Source: an uncultured Acetatifactor sp. (GTDB lineage Bacteria; Bacillota; Clostridia; Lachnospirales; Lachnospiraceae). From it: 48,308 nt of DNA. The notes beneath the pieces were generated by a model. That model ran no database searches. It worked only from the letters and a program-made list of their open reading frames with translations, and was not told the origin of the DNA. Position 1 is the stretch's first letter. Each line of letters begins with the position of its first letter. The stretch covers positions 59,526 to 107,833 of the forward strand of contig CAJUFO010000005.1 in NCBI GenBank assembly GCA_910585615.1. The letters are read 5' to 3'. Positions 24,271 through 31,866 of this stretch are shown piece after piece. A program made the position numbers and the translations under genes.

Positions 24271-24351
24271 ATTTTCGTCTTCCTTATTCTAGGCTCCATT
24301 TAACATTTTGGAGCTGCACGGAAAGCCTATCCTTACAGGGGCAGTACAGCG

Positions 24352-25572
24352 TCATCCATTCGGAGAGTTCTTTTTCTCAGGTATATCGGTTGGCTCTTTC
24401 CAGTAGATTTCTACTTTTTTCTGCGCCTCTTCCATGGTCATGTCCTTTTTGTCCCTAAGGCTCTGCATGGCAGCATCCATTGATGCGCCCAGATCCTGGC
24501 AGAGCTCAACGAGCAGCTTTATGCTGTTTTCCTCTGCAATGTCTGCGCGCTTCTTCTCTTTTTCGGCACGGTTCCTCTCCTCAGCTGCCTGCTTCTCCGC
24601 TTCATTGGCACGGACATTCGCTTCATCGGCCCTTTGCTTCTCTAAGGCCGTATTCCTCCGCTCGGCCTGTATGTCCATTTTTTCCATGTTTTCAAATAGC
24701 TCGCCCATCTTCTTTTCCCTCACCTTGTCAGTCAGTCTCTCCGTCTCCGGCACAGGTACATTCATCTTTAGCAAAAACGCCCGCAGCACATTCGCGATGA
24801 TATTCACCAGATGCTCCGGTGAGTCCTTTAGAATCTCTTCAATCTCTTTGCCGGGCAGCTGGCGGAAATTCACGATGTCCTCGGCTGTCTGCAGCTTGTT
24901 GATCATCATTACGAGACTTATCTCGTCCTTTTTCTCCATCAGCATCTCGTTGCTGTAGTCCCGCAGCGGCACCAGATAATACTCGAAATTCGGAAGATAT
25001 TTTTCGAAAATGCTTCCCTCACGGATACGGCTGCGGAAATCCCGCGGGACATTCCAGCTCTTTGCACCCTCATAGTATATGATTGGCAGAATGGGCGGAT
25101 ACAGAAAATCCTCCCGCTTCGCCATGCCTTTTTGGATGCTCTCCGCCTCTTTCTCATAAGTCTCCCAGATATAGACCATGTAGCGAAACACCTGCATGCA
25201 CACATTATAGTCCGGCGCTGTCTTGTGCTCTATCAATGACACTAGGAAGAACGGGGCGCTCCCGCCACCCACATGTACGCGCTTTACCCTGTCAGAATTG
25301 CGTTCTTCCGCAAACAATGTCACATACTGCTCCGACACGTCCTCGATGTCCTCAGGGCGGATGCCTTTCATGTAGGGCAGATCGACATAGTCCCGCAGGA
25401 ACTGGGAGCATAATGTGTGGTCGTCAAAGATGACCTTGCCGCCGCTGTCCCTGACCTGAGAGTTCAGCACTATGTCCTTTGGCTCTGCCACCTTGTGCAG
25501 CGCCTGTGTGGCCGGAACCATCGATGTCCTCTTCTTCGCTTTTTTTACCCTTCTCTTTTTCGTCCGTTTCAT
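24352..25572 (-). CDS. Rpn-family (Transposase_31) PD-(D/E)XK nuclease-like protein
   Basis: A 406-residue protein. A Lys/Arg-rich start is followed by the Rpn/Transposase_31 region with FFLVSLIEHKTAPDYNVCMQ, where E-x-K after a hydrophobic strand is part of the PD-(D/E)XK core, and YPPILPIIYYEGAKSW. The C-terminus is a long coiled coil with Ala/Glu/Lys/Arg repeats (ANEAEKQAAEERNRAEKEKK). Rpn proteins cut DNA and promote recA-independent recombination in E. coli and can act in phage defence. They are not carried by insertion sequences, and no inverted repeats are seen. AGGAGG lies five bases from the ATG. A remnant of another copy lies at 29966-30039. Confidence 0.85.
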   Translation of the reverse strand: MKRTKKRRVKKAKKRTSMVPATQALHKVAEPKDIVLNSQVRDSGGKVIFDDHTLCSQFLRDYVDLPYMKGIRPEDIEDVSEQYVTLFAEERNSDRVKRVHVGGGSAPFFLVSLIEHKTAPDYNVCMQVFRYMVYIWETYEKEAESIQKGMAKREDFLYPPILPIIYYEGAKSWNVPRDFRSRIREGSIFEKYLPNFEYYLVPLRDYSNEMLMEKKDEISLVMMINKLQTAEDIVNFRQLPGKEIEEILKDSPEHLVNIIANVLRAFLLKMNVPVPETERLTDKVREKKMGELFENMEKMDIQAERRNTALEKQRADEANVRANEAEKQAAEERNRAEKEKKRADIAEENSIKLLVELCQDLGASMDAAMQSLRDKKDMTMEEAQKKVEIYWKEPTDIPEKKNSPNG

Positions 25573-25711
25573 ACATACCTCCTGTCTTTTCCGGCAGGCA
25601 GATGGGAAACAGACGGCTTAAGCCTCTCCGCGTCTGCCTGCTCTCTGATGATGAATGGGTTACTTCAGGCAAAACGCCTAGATCAATGCCACAGGGCAGA
25701 AAGCTTTGGGA

Positions 25712-25890
25712 CTACCAGCATCTGCCCTCATGAAAAATAGATTTTCTGAAGTGATTTCATCATAACATATGCGGGGATGGATTGCAATAAGATTTTCTGT
25801 TACATAGGGACAACTGCGTCATCGGCGCTGGCATCGTGGTCACAAGGGACATCCCCGCTGACAGTTCAGGCGGCGTTCCATACCGCCGCC
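25712..25890 (+). pseudogene. Remnant of an AraC-acetyltransferase locus
   Basis: Bases 25719-25803 closely match 39911-40006, the 3' end of the AraC gene and the spacer after it (shared run AATAGATTTTCTGAAG). Bases 25807-25885 closely match 40550-40630 inside the acetyltransferase gene (DNCVIGAG, VVTRDIPA, GVP). About 540 bp between the two blocks is missing here, so this is a deleted copy of the same gene pair. It cannot encode a working enzyme. The end forms an inverted repeat, CAGGCGGCG/CGCCGCCTG (25867-25892), which might serve the downstream end of the Nudix gene. The rest of the 330-bp gap holds the upstream region of the Rpn gene. Confidence 0.75.
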
Positions 25891-25902
25891 TGATCATAAG
25901 TC

Positions 25903-26391
25903 CTAATCCTCCGTCACCGCTCTTACCAGCTGCCATGCAATGCTGCCCTCCCGCAGCAGCCCCGGGGCATCCTCAAGCTTCACCCACTCCGCGGCATCCA
26001 CTTCCCCCGACAGCACAAAATCCGCTTTTTCAGCCACAGCCCTGAATCCAAGCATCAGCATCTCCTTTTTCTCATAGGGGTAGCTTTTCACGAACTCTAC
26101 GGATTTTACTTTCAGCCCTAATTCCTCGCCCACCTCGCGTATCACCGTCTCCTCTGCGGATTCTCCGAGCTTCATGATTCCGGCGACGCATACGTGGTTC
26201 GTCTGGGAGACATAATTCTGCCGCAGCAGCGCTATCTCGCCGCATTCATTTACCACTGCGGCGATGATGCTGGTGGTGAACATGTCCCACAGGGGCACTT
26301 CGCACTGCGTGCAATAGGGTATCAGCCCCTCGTCTCCAATCTGTTTTCTTTCTGCCTTTTTCCCGCAATGGGGACAATACTGAAAATGCAT
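25903..26391 (-). CDS. Nudix hydrolase with N-terminal zinc ribbon
   Basis: A 162-residue protein. An N-terminal zinc ribbon (YCPHCGKKAERK, then YCTQCEVPLW) is followed by a Nudix domain whose box starts GIMKLGESAEETVIREVGEE and continues LGL. The Nudix residues GX5EX7REVXEELG are in place, so pyrophosphohydrolase activity is expected. The layout recalls NADH/nucleotide-sugar-type Nudix enzymes such as NudC. The ATG at 26391 follows GGAG. The substrate is not predictable from sequence. Confidence 0.88.
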   Translation of the reverse strand: MHFQYCPHCGKKAERKQIGDEGLIPYCTQCEVPLWDMFTTSIIAAVVNECGEIALLRQNYVSQTNHVCVAGIMKLGESAEETVIREVGEELGLKVKSVEFVKSYPYEKKEMLMLGFRAVAEKADFVLSGEVDAAEWVKLEDAPGLLREGSIAWQLVRAVTED

Positions 26392-26404
26392 ATAGGCTCC
26401 TTCG

Positions 26405-26752
26405 CTATCTCTCGAAGCTTCTGAGATATACCACATTCCTGTCAGGGTCGTAGAAGCTCATGTTTACCGCTCCCCATGGACACTTTATCGGTTTTTCGAT
26501 TACCTCTGCTCCTGATTTTAAGACCTTTTGGTACTCCCTGTCCATATCGTCCACGGTGAACGCGATACAGATATTTTGGTTATTGTTGTTTTTTGCCGAG
26601 CCATCGTTGTAAATGGTCAGCATCGTCTCTTCCGCAATGATCGTCTGATGCACTTCGTCATCGCTGCCGTTATCTGTTTCCAGCAGGGCCTTGTAGAAAT
26701 CAGCCAGTCTGATGACGTCATTTGTCAGTAATCCAACTTCTCCTAAGCGCAT
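26405..26752 (-). CDS. VOC-family (glyoxalase-like) protein
   Basis: A 115-residue single-domain vicinal oxygen chelate protein. It shows the two beta-alpha-beta-beta-beta halves, opening with VGLLTNDVIRLADFYKALL and ending PWGAVNMSFYDPDRNVVYL. AGGAGG lies five bases before the ATG. It stands between the Nudix gene and the two-domain VOC gene in the same direction. The family includes glyoxalases, dioxygenases and antibiotic-binding proteins; nothing here picks one. Confidence 0.85.
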   Translation of the reverse strand: MRLGEVGLLTNDVIRLADFYKALLETDNGSDDEVHQTIIAEETMLTIYNDGSAKNNNNQNICIAFTVDDMDREYQKVLKSGAEVIEKPIKCPWGAVNMSFYDPDRNVVYLRSFER

Positions 26753-26771
26753 ATGTGCCTCCTATCTGTTC

Positions 26772-27677
26772 CTACTGTTTCGCCGGATTCGGGCATGTGA
26801 TAATCCAGGTGAAGCCGAAGCGGTCTTTCGTCATGGAGCCGCATCCGCCATCGTCCAGTTCCGGATGGGGTCTTAATGGCGTAAGTATGGTTCCGCCTTG
26901 TGCCAACGCGGCTATGGCGTGCAGGGCTTTGGTCTCTGAGTCCATGTGGATCATCAGTTTTATGTCTGTATTCACCTCCGCAGAGGCAAAGGCGTCTCCT
27001 GCCGCCATGTGGGTGCTGCCGATGGCAAATTCCACGTGCATGACCTTTCCAATCTGCTCCGGCGTCATGTCGAAATTTTTTTCGGTCCAACGGGACATGC
27101 CATAGATTTCTCCGCCAAACGCGTCGATATAGGCATTGACCGCCTCCTCACAGTTGCCGTTGAAAGACAGGTATGGTATCACTTCTGTCGATTTATCAAC
27201 GCTTTCCGATTGGTATTCCAGATACCATGCCTCGACTACATGCTGTGGGTGCTGAATGAGCCCGGCTGTCTCCGCAACGGTTTTTCCCTGGCGGAACTGT
27301 GCACACGCTACGGAATACATGCTTTCCGATACCTCGATCAAATGCCCGTCAGGGTCGAATATCCGCACGCCCCTCTGCAGCCAGGGGAATGTCTTCGGCT
27401 CATGCAGCAGCTCCACATCCGGGTATTCGCGGAGCAGGGTGAGGAATTCGTCAAAGGTTTCCGTCTCGAAGTAGAGTTCCATGGTATTGGGTTGGTACTT
27501 CATGGTTTCCGCCGGAAATCCCGCAAGCTCGTCGAAATGCTCCTGTAGGGTCAGGCCGCAGGTCAGCGTTTTGTTCCATCCCAAGTCCTGTGTCACCTCC
27601 TGGCCAAACAGATTACGGTAAAATCGCAGCGAACGCTCCATATCCCTGACAGCTATCAGCGTGGTACAAAATTTCAT
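26772..27677 (-). CDS. Two-domain VOC protein (glyoxalase-like plus PhnB-like)
   Basis: A 301-residue protein. The N-terminal half (MKFCTTLIAVRDMERSLRFY, then GVRIFDPDGHLIEV) is a glyoxalase-type VOC domain. The C-terminal half (VIPYLSFNGNCEEAVNAYID, then AFGGEIYGM; ending RFGFTWIITCPNP) is the PhnB/3-demethylubiquinone type. The two are joined by a helical linker with QHPQHVVEAW. Both are usually separate proteins, so this looks like a fusion. The ATG at 27677 is preceded by AGGAAG. The substrate is unknown. Confidence 0.85.
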   Translation of the reverse strand: MKFCTTLIAVRDMERSLRFYRNLFGQEVTQDLGWNKTLTCGLTLQEHFDELAGFPAETMKYQPNTMELYFETETFDEFLTLLREYPDVELLHEPKTFPWLQRGVRIFDPDGHLIEVSESMYSVACAQFRQGKTVAETAGLIQHPQHVVEAWYLEYQSESVDKSTEVIPYLSFNGNCEEAVNAYIDAFGGEIYGMSRWTEKNFDMTPEQIGKVMHVEFAIGSTHMAAGDAFASAEVNTDIKLMIHMDSETKALHAIAALAQGGTILTPLRPHPELDDGGCGSMTKDRFGFTWIITCPNPAKQ

Positions 27678-27805
27678 GTCTTTTCTTCCTTTCCCGGTTA
27701 TTTTGGTTTCCATTATAGTTTCATAGCTTCCATTATACTATGGCCGGGACTGGTTGTATTGTATATTTCCGACATATCTGCGGCGTCGTCGGCTTTGGGG
27801 CTTTT

Positions 27806-28636
27806 TCATTGGAATGCCATTTCTCTGGCATCCCGGATGCTCATGGAGTGGTAGCGCTTGAATTCCCGCATCAGGTGCGATGAATCCGTATATCCGTATT
27901 TGTGGACCGCATTGGTGATGTCAAAATGTCTCTGGCTTACAATATCCCGCCACAAGCATTGATAGCGCACCAGATTGCTCAATTTCTTGGGAGCGATTCC
28001 GATATGCTCGTAAAACAGCCGCTCCAGCTGTCTGCTGCTTATGAAATTCTGCTTCGATAGCTGAGTTATCTCCAATGTCCCCTGATGCCGTAGGATATCG
28101 TTCACTGCGCTGTCTACCAGCTTGTTGCTCCTTGCGGTCTCCAGTTTTTTAATGAGCAGCGTTTCTGCCAGCCGGGCCCTGGCTGTCAGGGTCCCAGGCT
28201 CGGGCAGGCTTCTGCGCAGCTCTTTGTCCAGCCAGGCATATCTTTCCCTGACATCGTACTGCCCGTTTGCTGTCCCGGCAAGGGAATCCTCTGAGAAGAG
28301 GTAGGCGCTCCAGGCATAGAAGCGGATGGCGAATACGGTGATTCTATGTCCGGTCTTTTTATTGGCGTGGGCAAGGAAGCTCCGGTCATTTATTCCGGCG
28401 AAATCAGAGGTCAGCATATGGCCGGCATCGTCCATGCGGTAGATGATGTCCGCGCAGGTGTCGGGAATGACTATCTCAGGCGCTTCAGGGGCTCCGGCAT
28501 CAGGGCAGGCATACTTCCCGCCCCAGAAGCATCTGACATAGGGCTGCAATGTCCGGCAGGGCTCTATTTCATTGTAGGCGGCATTGCTTTTGAAAGGGGT
28601 TGCCGTCAATGGCGTATATCTCATTAGCGTTTTCAT
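27806..28636 (-). CDS. AraC-family transcriptional regulator
   Basis: About 276 residues with the start used here. The N-terminal half (EPCRTLQPYVRCFWGGKYAC, then IPDTCADIIYRM) is the DUF6597-like sensor region found in many AraC-type regulators. The C-terminal ~100 residues are the two helix-turn-helix DNA-binding motifs (ISSRQLERLFYEHIG; YGYTDSSHLMREFKRYH). Start choice is uncertain: 28636, 28624 and 28663 all lack a strong ribosome site. It may control the neighbouring VOC/Nudix genes, which read in the same direction 128 bp downstream. Confidence 0.82.
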   Translation of the reverse strand: MKTLMRYTPLTATPFKSNAAYNEIEPCRTLQPYVRCFWGGKYACPDAGAPEAPEIVIPDTCADIIYRMDDAGHMLTSDFAGINDRSFLAHANKKTGHRITVFAIRFYAWSAYLFSEDSLAGTANGQYDVRERYAWLDKELRRSLPEPGTLTARARLAETLLIKKLETARSNKLVDSAVNDILRHQGTLEITQLSKQNFISSRQLERLFYEHIGIAPKKLSNLVRYQCLWRDIVSQRHFDITNAVHKYGYTDSSHLMREFKRYHSMSIRDAREMAFQ

Positions 28637-28674
28637 GAAAATGTGTGCTCTCCATAGCTGCATCAAGACTTCAT

Positions 28675-28711
28675 TTGCCGATATCTATCTGTACCAGTTT
28701 TTCCCATTCGT
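28675..28711 (-). pseudogene. 3' remnant of a methyltransferase gene
   Basis: These ~37 bases match 30418-30455, the last codons and stop of the SAM-methyltransferase gene (reading NGKKLVQIDFGK there). One T is missing from the T-run, which breaks the frame, and nothing upstream resembles the rest of the gene. It sits just before the end of the XRE-TPR gene. This is a short leftover of a former copy. Confidence 0.6.
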
Positions 28712-28726
28712 ATCGAACTGTCAAAA

Positions 28727-29869
28727 CTATTCTATTTCCACCGGCGCCTCTTCCTTTACCGCCTCCGCCAGCCGCTCCTTCAGCTCCCGGAAGCCTTCCA
28801 GTTCCTCCGATTCCCCAAAATATCCCTCCAGCTCCTTCAGGCGATAATACAGCATCCCCCGCTCACTGCCCTCCCAGCATTTGAAATGTTCATCAGGCTC
28901 ATATTCCAGCCGGTTCACCAGCAGCGCCGTATAATGATATTCCTCCAGACCGTCATAGGCATCCGCCTCCCGCTCCGCCAGCAGCAGATATCGAAGCGCC
29001 TCTTCCCTGTTGTTTTTCAAAAGATACAGCTCCGCCAGCCTGCGATAGTTCCAGCCCACTATCCGATGGTAAAACTGATAGTTGCCATCAGGCATCAGTA
29101 TCTCATATAAACGGTTGGCAGACATGATGCATGCTATCTTTTCGTCTGTGCTGAACCTGGATTCCAGTTCAAAATCCTTGCGGAATGCCATATCTACCAT
29201 GGTCTTCGCCGCATAGTCCACGGCCTTCAGTATATTTTCCTGAAGCTGGCGCAGCTTTTCTTCTCCGGACAGAATCTGGCCCAGGAGCACCTCCCGGCAA
29301 TGCTCCATGTCCCAGGCCTCCTGTGCCAGCCGCAATGCCTCCGGCATATTCCCGCGGGTTACATGAATGCTGCATAAAAGCTTCACCGCACGGCACCTCT
29401 CCCGGCTGTCGCTGCAATCCTCCAGCGCTCTCTGGCACAGTCTCTGAATCTGCTCCGAAAAATTCCCTTCCGCGTACTCTCTCCGCTGTGCGCTGCTTCC
29501 GCCGGCATACAGCTCCATGTCCTCTGCCAGGTTCATCATGTAATGGTATTTATGGGGGAACTCCCTGGCTGCCTGCTCCATCAGCTCCCTGCAAAGCGCA
29601 AGCTTTCCGTCCTTCCGATACTTTGCATATGTCGTATCGTAATAATCCTCTCGCTCTGCCGTTCCTGTATTCTCCATGTCAAAAAGCGTGTCCGTTGACA
29701 CTTTGAAATACCTTGCCAGCAGCGGAACCAGCGTCACATCCGGCCACGCCAGGCCGTTTTCCCACCGGCTGACGCTTTGAAAGGATACCCCCAGGCCCTC
29801 CGCCAGCTTTTCCTGTGTAATGCCGTCCCTCTTCCGCAGTTCCCTGATTACTTCGCCGATATTTTTCAT
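28727..29869 (-). CDS. XRE-family regulator with TPR-like C-terminal domain
   Basis: A 380-residue protein starting MKNIGEVIRELRKRDGITQE. The N-terminal ~65 residues are a helix-turn-helix with SFQSVSRWENGLAWPDVTLV, typical of XRE/Cro regulators. The remaining ~300 residues are helical repeats with alternating aromatic and acidic residues (YRRLAELYLLKNNREEALRY), as in TPR-containing XRE regulators that bind peptides or sense growth state. The ATG at 29869 gives the canonical HTH N-terminus; only a weak GGAAC lies upstream. Target unknown. Confidence 0.85.
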   Translation of the reverse strand: MKNIGEVIRELRKRDGITQEKLAEGLGVSFQSVSRWENGLAWPDVTLVPLLARYFKVSTDTLFDMENTGTAEREDYYDTTYAKYRKDGKLALCRELMEQAAREFPHKYHYMMNLAEDMELYAGGSSAQRREYAEGNFSEQIQRLCQRALEDCSDSRERCRAVKLLCSIHVTRGNMPEALRLAQEAWDMEHCREVLLGQILSGEEKLRQLQENILKAVDYAAKTMVDMAFRKDFELESRFSTDEKIACIMSANRLYEILMPDGNYQFYHRIVGWNYRRLAELYLLKNNREEALRYLLLAEREADAYDGLEEYHYTALLVNRLEYEPDEHFKCWEGSERGMLYYRLKELEGYFGESEELEGFRELKERLAEAVKEEAPVEIE

Positions 29870-29965
29870 AAATGTTCCATGCCCCTTTCTGTCATTTCTG
29901 TAGTGACTATTTTCATTTCCGTTATCGCGATAACAGCTTTCGGTTACAATGAAAGTATATATCAT

Positions 29966-30039
29966 ACAGGGGCAGTATAACATCATGGTTTTGTTGAATT
30001 CTTTTTCTCAGGCATGCGGCTGGTTCTTTCCAGTTTTTT
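29966..30039 (-). pseudogene. 3' remnant of an Rpn-type gene
   Basis: About 75 bases match 24335-24420, the final codons and downstream flank of the intact Rpn gene; the encoded W-K-E-P is shared. No other part of that gene is found here. It marks a former second copy lost by deletion. The bases from 30040 to 30254 hold nothing else that I can identify. Confidence 0.6.
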
Positions 30040-30254
30040 AACTGCTCCTGCCGCATATAATCACTGAATATGCGCTCCCTTAGCAAGTCTGCAATCCATT
30101 CCACCATCCCTATTGTCTAGTTTCACAAAGCTCTCCGTTGCAGCTCTTGATTCATACATTTGATTATAAAACATTTGTCTGCCATTCGCAATGCAGATTT
30201 CTCTAATCATACTAAAATTATATGGGATTTCGTTACAGATTTTTTTCATTTTTA

Positions 30255-30283
30255 TTGACATATTTCACATAGAAACGTATAAT
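30255..30283 (+). promoter_or_regulatory. Consensus sigma-70-type promoter
   Basis: A perfect -35 TTGACA (30255-30260) and a perfect -10 TATAAT (30278-30283) separated by 17 bases. It reads rightward into a tandem repeat and a terminator and not into a gene. Start of transcription would fall near 30290. Confidence 0.85.
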
Positions 30284-30306
30284 AATAGCAGAGATGGGAA
30301 ACCATC

Positions 30307-30384
30307 ATCAGGAGAGTTCCTACCAGATAGTGGAAAACTTTATCAATCAGGAGATTCCCTGCCAAATAGTGGGAAGCTTTAAAA
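30307..30384 (+). repeat. 39-nt tandem direct repeats
   Basis: Copy 1 starts at 30307 and copy 2 at 30346, with mostly transition differences; a third copy begins at 30384 (ATCAGGG) and becomes the terminator stem. The copies are contiguous with no spacers, so this is not a CRISPR array. Confidence 0.8.
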
Positions 30385-30387
30385 TCA

Positions 30388-30415
30388 GGGCAATCGCTAT
30401 GACTGCCCCTTTTTT
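30388..30415 (+). terminator. Intrinsic terminator of the small RNA unit
   Basis: Stem GGGCA/TGCCC (30388-30392 with 30404-30408), extended by TC/GA across an A-C mismatch, then a T-run at 30410-30415. It is convergent with the end of the methyltransferase gene and could stop both. Confidence 0.75.
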
Positions 30416-31031
30416 ATTTGCCGAAATCTATCTGTACCAGTTTTTTCCCATTCGGCAGGATATGCTCCAGGGTTTTGATTACCTGATAATCCATTTTGTG
30501 CATTGCATTCTCCAGCATATACGGCTCTATCTGGTGGTGCACCTGTTCCAGTCTGTCGAACACATGGAGATATGGGGAATCCGACACCCAGCCATCCTCT
30601 GTATTGATTTGAATGATACATGAGACATAGTCAGGATTTATCTGCCTGACAGCTTTCTGGAAACACTCGTATCCAATATACTCAATCAGCAGATTTGCAA
30701 TGACCATATCCGCCTTTGGCAGCTTATCCGCTTCATATCTCAAATCCATGCACAGGCATTCCAGAAGCCCGCTCAATTCCGGGTATCTTTGGGTTGCCGA
30801 CTGTAGATAAGAAGAGTTGATGTCCACTCCGTATATTTTCTCGAATTTGTCTGTCTGAGCATGCTCAAGGCCATTGCCTCCTGCGATGCCCAATATCATA
30901 ATGCTGGAGACAGGATAGGCATGGAATTGCCCTTTCATCATCTCATTCATGGGCTGGAGCTGCATGACAGAATCAAGCTTCATATGGCTCTCATAATCAG
31001 ATAAGGGAATCTCTTCCCATGGATTTTTCAT
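30414..31031 (-). CDS. SAM-dependent methyltransferase, class I
   Basis: A 205-residue protein starting MKNPWEEIPLSDYESHMKLD. The SAM-binding loop is SIMILGIAGGNGLEHAQTDK, with an acidic end of strand 2 (KIYGVDINSSYLQSA), and motif VIANLLIEYIGYECF follows. No membrane segments. The ATG at 31031 overlaps the spacer after the phosphorylase gene (8 bp gap), so the two are probably one operon. Substrate unknown. The last codons are duplicated as a remnant at 28675-28711. Confidence 0.82.
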   Translation of the reverse strand: MKNPWEEIPLSDYESHMKLDSVMQLQPMNEMMKGQFHAYPVSSIMILGIAGGNGLEHAQTDKFEKIYGVDINSSYLQSATQRYPELSGLLECLCMDLRYEADKLPKADMVIANLLIEYIGYECFQKAVRQINPDYVSCIIQINTEDGWVSDSPYLHVFDRLEQVHHQIEPYMLENAMHKMDYQVIKTLEHILPNGKKLVQIDFGK

Positions 31032-31039
31032 TTTGAGCT

Positions 31040-31804
31040 TCACTCTCCTGTAACATACCGGGCCAGCTCCAGGGCGATGTCGAAATGCCCTGCATCGTGC
31101 TGGGTGCCTTTGGTCTGCCCTTCCTTTCGCCTTGTATCCCATTTGGGGGCATCCAGGAGGTCGCCGCTGGTAAAAAAGGTGTACAGGTTCAGACCTCTGA
31201 AATCGCACATGGCCTGCAGGGCGGCGCATTCCATTTCCACCGAGATGCAGCCGTCCGCTTTATGCTTCTGGAAGTTGTTGACGGTCTCCCTGTAGAACGA
31301 ATCCGTGGTCCATGTCTTTCCCTTCACGTAGGGGATGCCGTTTTCCTCCATGAAAGCGGCGACGATGTCCGCGTTCCTGACGGTGACATAGTCCGATGCG
31401 GGCGCGTAATGATAGGAGGTTCCCTCGTCCCGGTAGGCCTGTGTGGGTATCATGACTTTTCCGTGGGCGATTTCCTTGTTCAGGCAGCCTGCACCGCCGA
31501 ATACGATGTATTTGTCGGTCTTTATTTCCGCCAGGGTGTCCTCCACTGTGCACACACAGGCGGGCGCTCCTACGTAGGTTTTGTAGAACGCGAATTTCTT
31601 TCCTTTGTACGGGATGCAGTAAATGGGTGTGCTGCCTGTCGCGAACCAAAATGTCGCGATCTGCTCGCAGTCGTAGTTTTCCAGGACGAATTTCTCAATC
31701 ACATGGGAAAAGGTCAGGATGCATGCATCCACCTGGGGTGCGTCTTCCTTTATCTGGGGATTGATGATTGCCGGGGATCGGTCGTCAAAGGCTTCTGTGA
31801 TCAT
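31040..31804 (-). CDS. Nucleoside phosphorylase family protein
   Basis: A 254-residue protein of the PNP/UDP phosphorylase family: IPYKGKKFAFYKTYVGAPA, KYIVFGGAGCLNKEIAHGKV, YHYAPASDYV, and the SVEMECAALQAM signature for ribose binding. It should split or salvage purine or pyrimidine nucleosides with phosphate. GAGGAG precedes the ATG. Short operon with the methyltransferase downstream. Confidence 0.88.
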   Translation of the reverse strand: MITEAFDDRSPAIINPQIKEDAPQVDACILTFSHVIEKFVLENYDCEQIATFWFATGSTPIYCIPYKGKKFAFYKTYVGAPACVCTVEDTLAEIKTDKYIVFGGAGCLNKEIAHGKVMIPTQAYRDEGTSYHYAPASDYVTVRNADIVAAFMEENGIPYVKGKTWTTDSFYRETVNNFQKHKADGCISVEMECAALQAMCDFRGLNLYTFFTSGDLLDAPKWDTRRKEGQTKGTQHDAGHFDIALELARYVTGE

Positions 31805-31866
31805 GTTTTTTCTCCTCGTGTCTTTATTTCATTCGATTATAAAGCTTTTTGGACGAAAATTCAATA

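Larger units (their letters stand above)
30290..30415 (+). ncRNA. Candidate small RNA with two 39-nt tandem repeats
   Basis: A ~126-base unit bounded by the consensus promoter upstream and an intrinsic terminator at its 3' end. It contains two 39-nt repeats, starting at 30307 and 30346 (shared core ATCAGGAGA, TTCC, AGATAGTGG-like, AAGCTTTA-like), and the first seven bases of a third. Each repeat can form a small hairpin (AGGA/TCCT in the first, CAGG/CCTG in the second). There is no plausible translated product. Promoter, short tandem repeats and terminator in this order is the layout of type III antitoxin RNAs, but no toxin gene follows on the same strand. It could also be a stand-alone regulatory RNA. 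Confidence 0.6.

Noticed and set aside
24352..25572. Insertion sequence carrying a transposase
   Set aside because: The gene belongs to the Rpn/Transposase_31 nuclease family; no terminal inverted repeats or target duplications were seen.
30307..30384. CRISPR array
   Set aside because: The 39-nt copies are directly adjacent with no spacers and there are no cas genes.
30294..30623. Plus-strand protein covering the small RNA and the end of the methyltransferase gene
   Set aside because: It would read through the terminator and antisense to a well-supported gene, and the repeated peptide parts merely reflect the RNA repeats.
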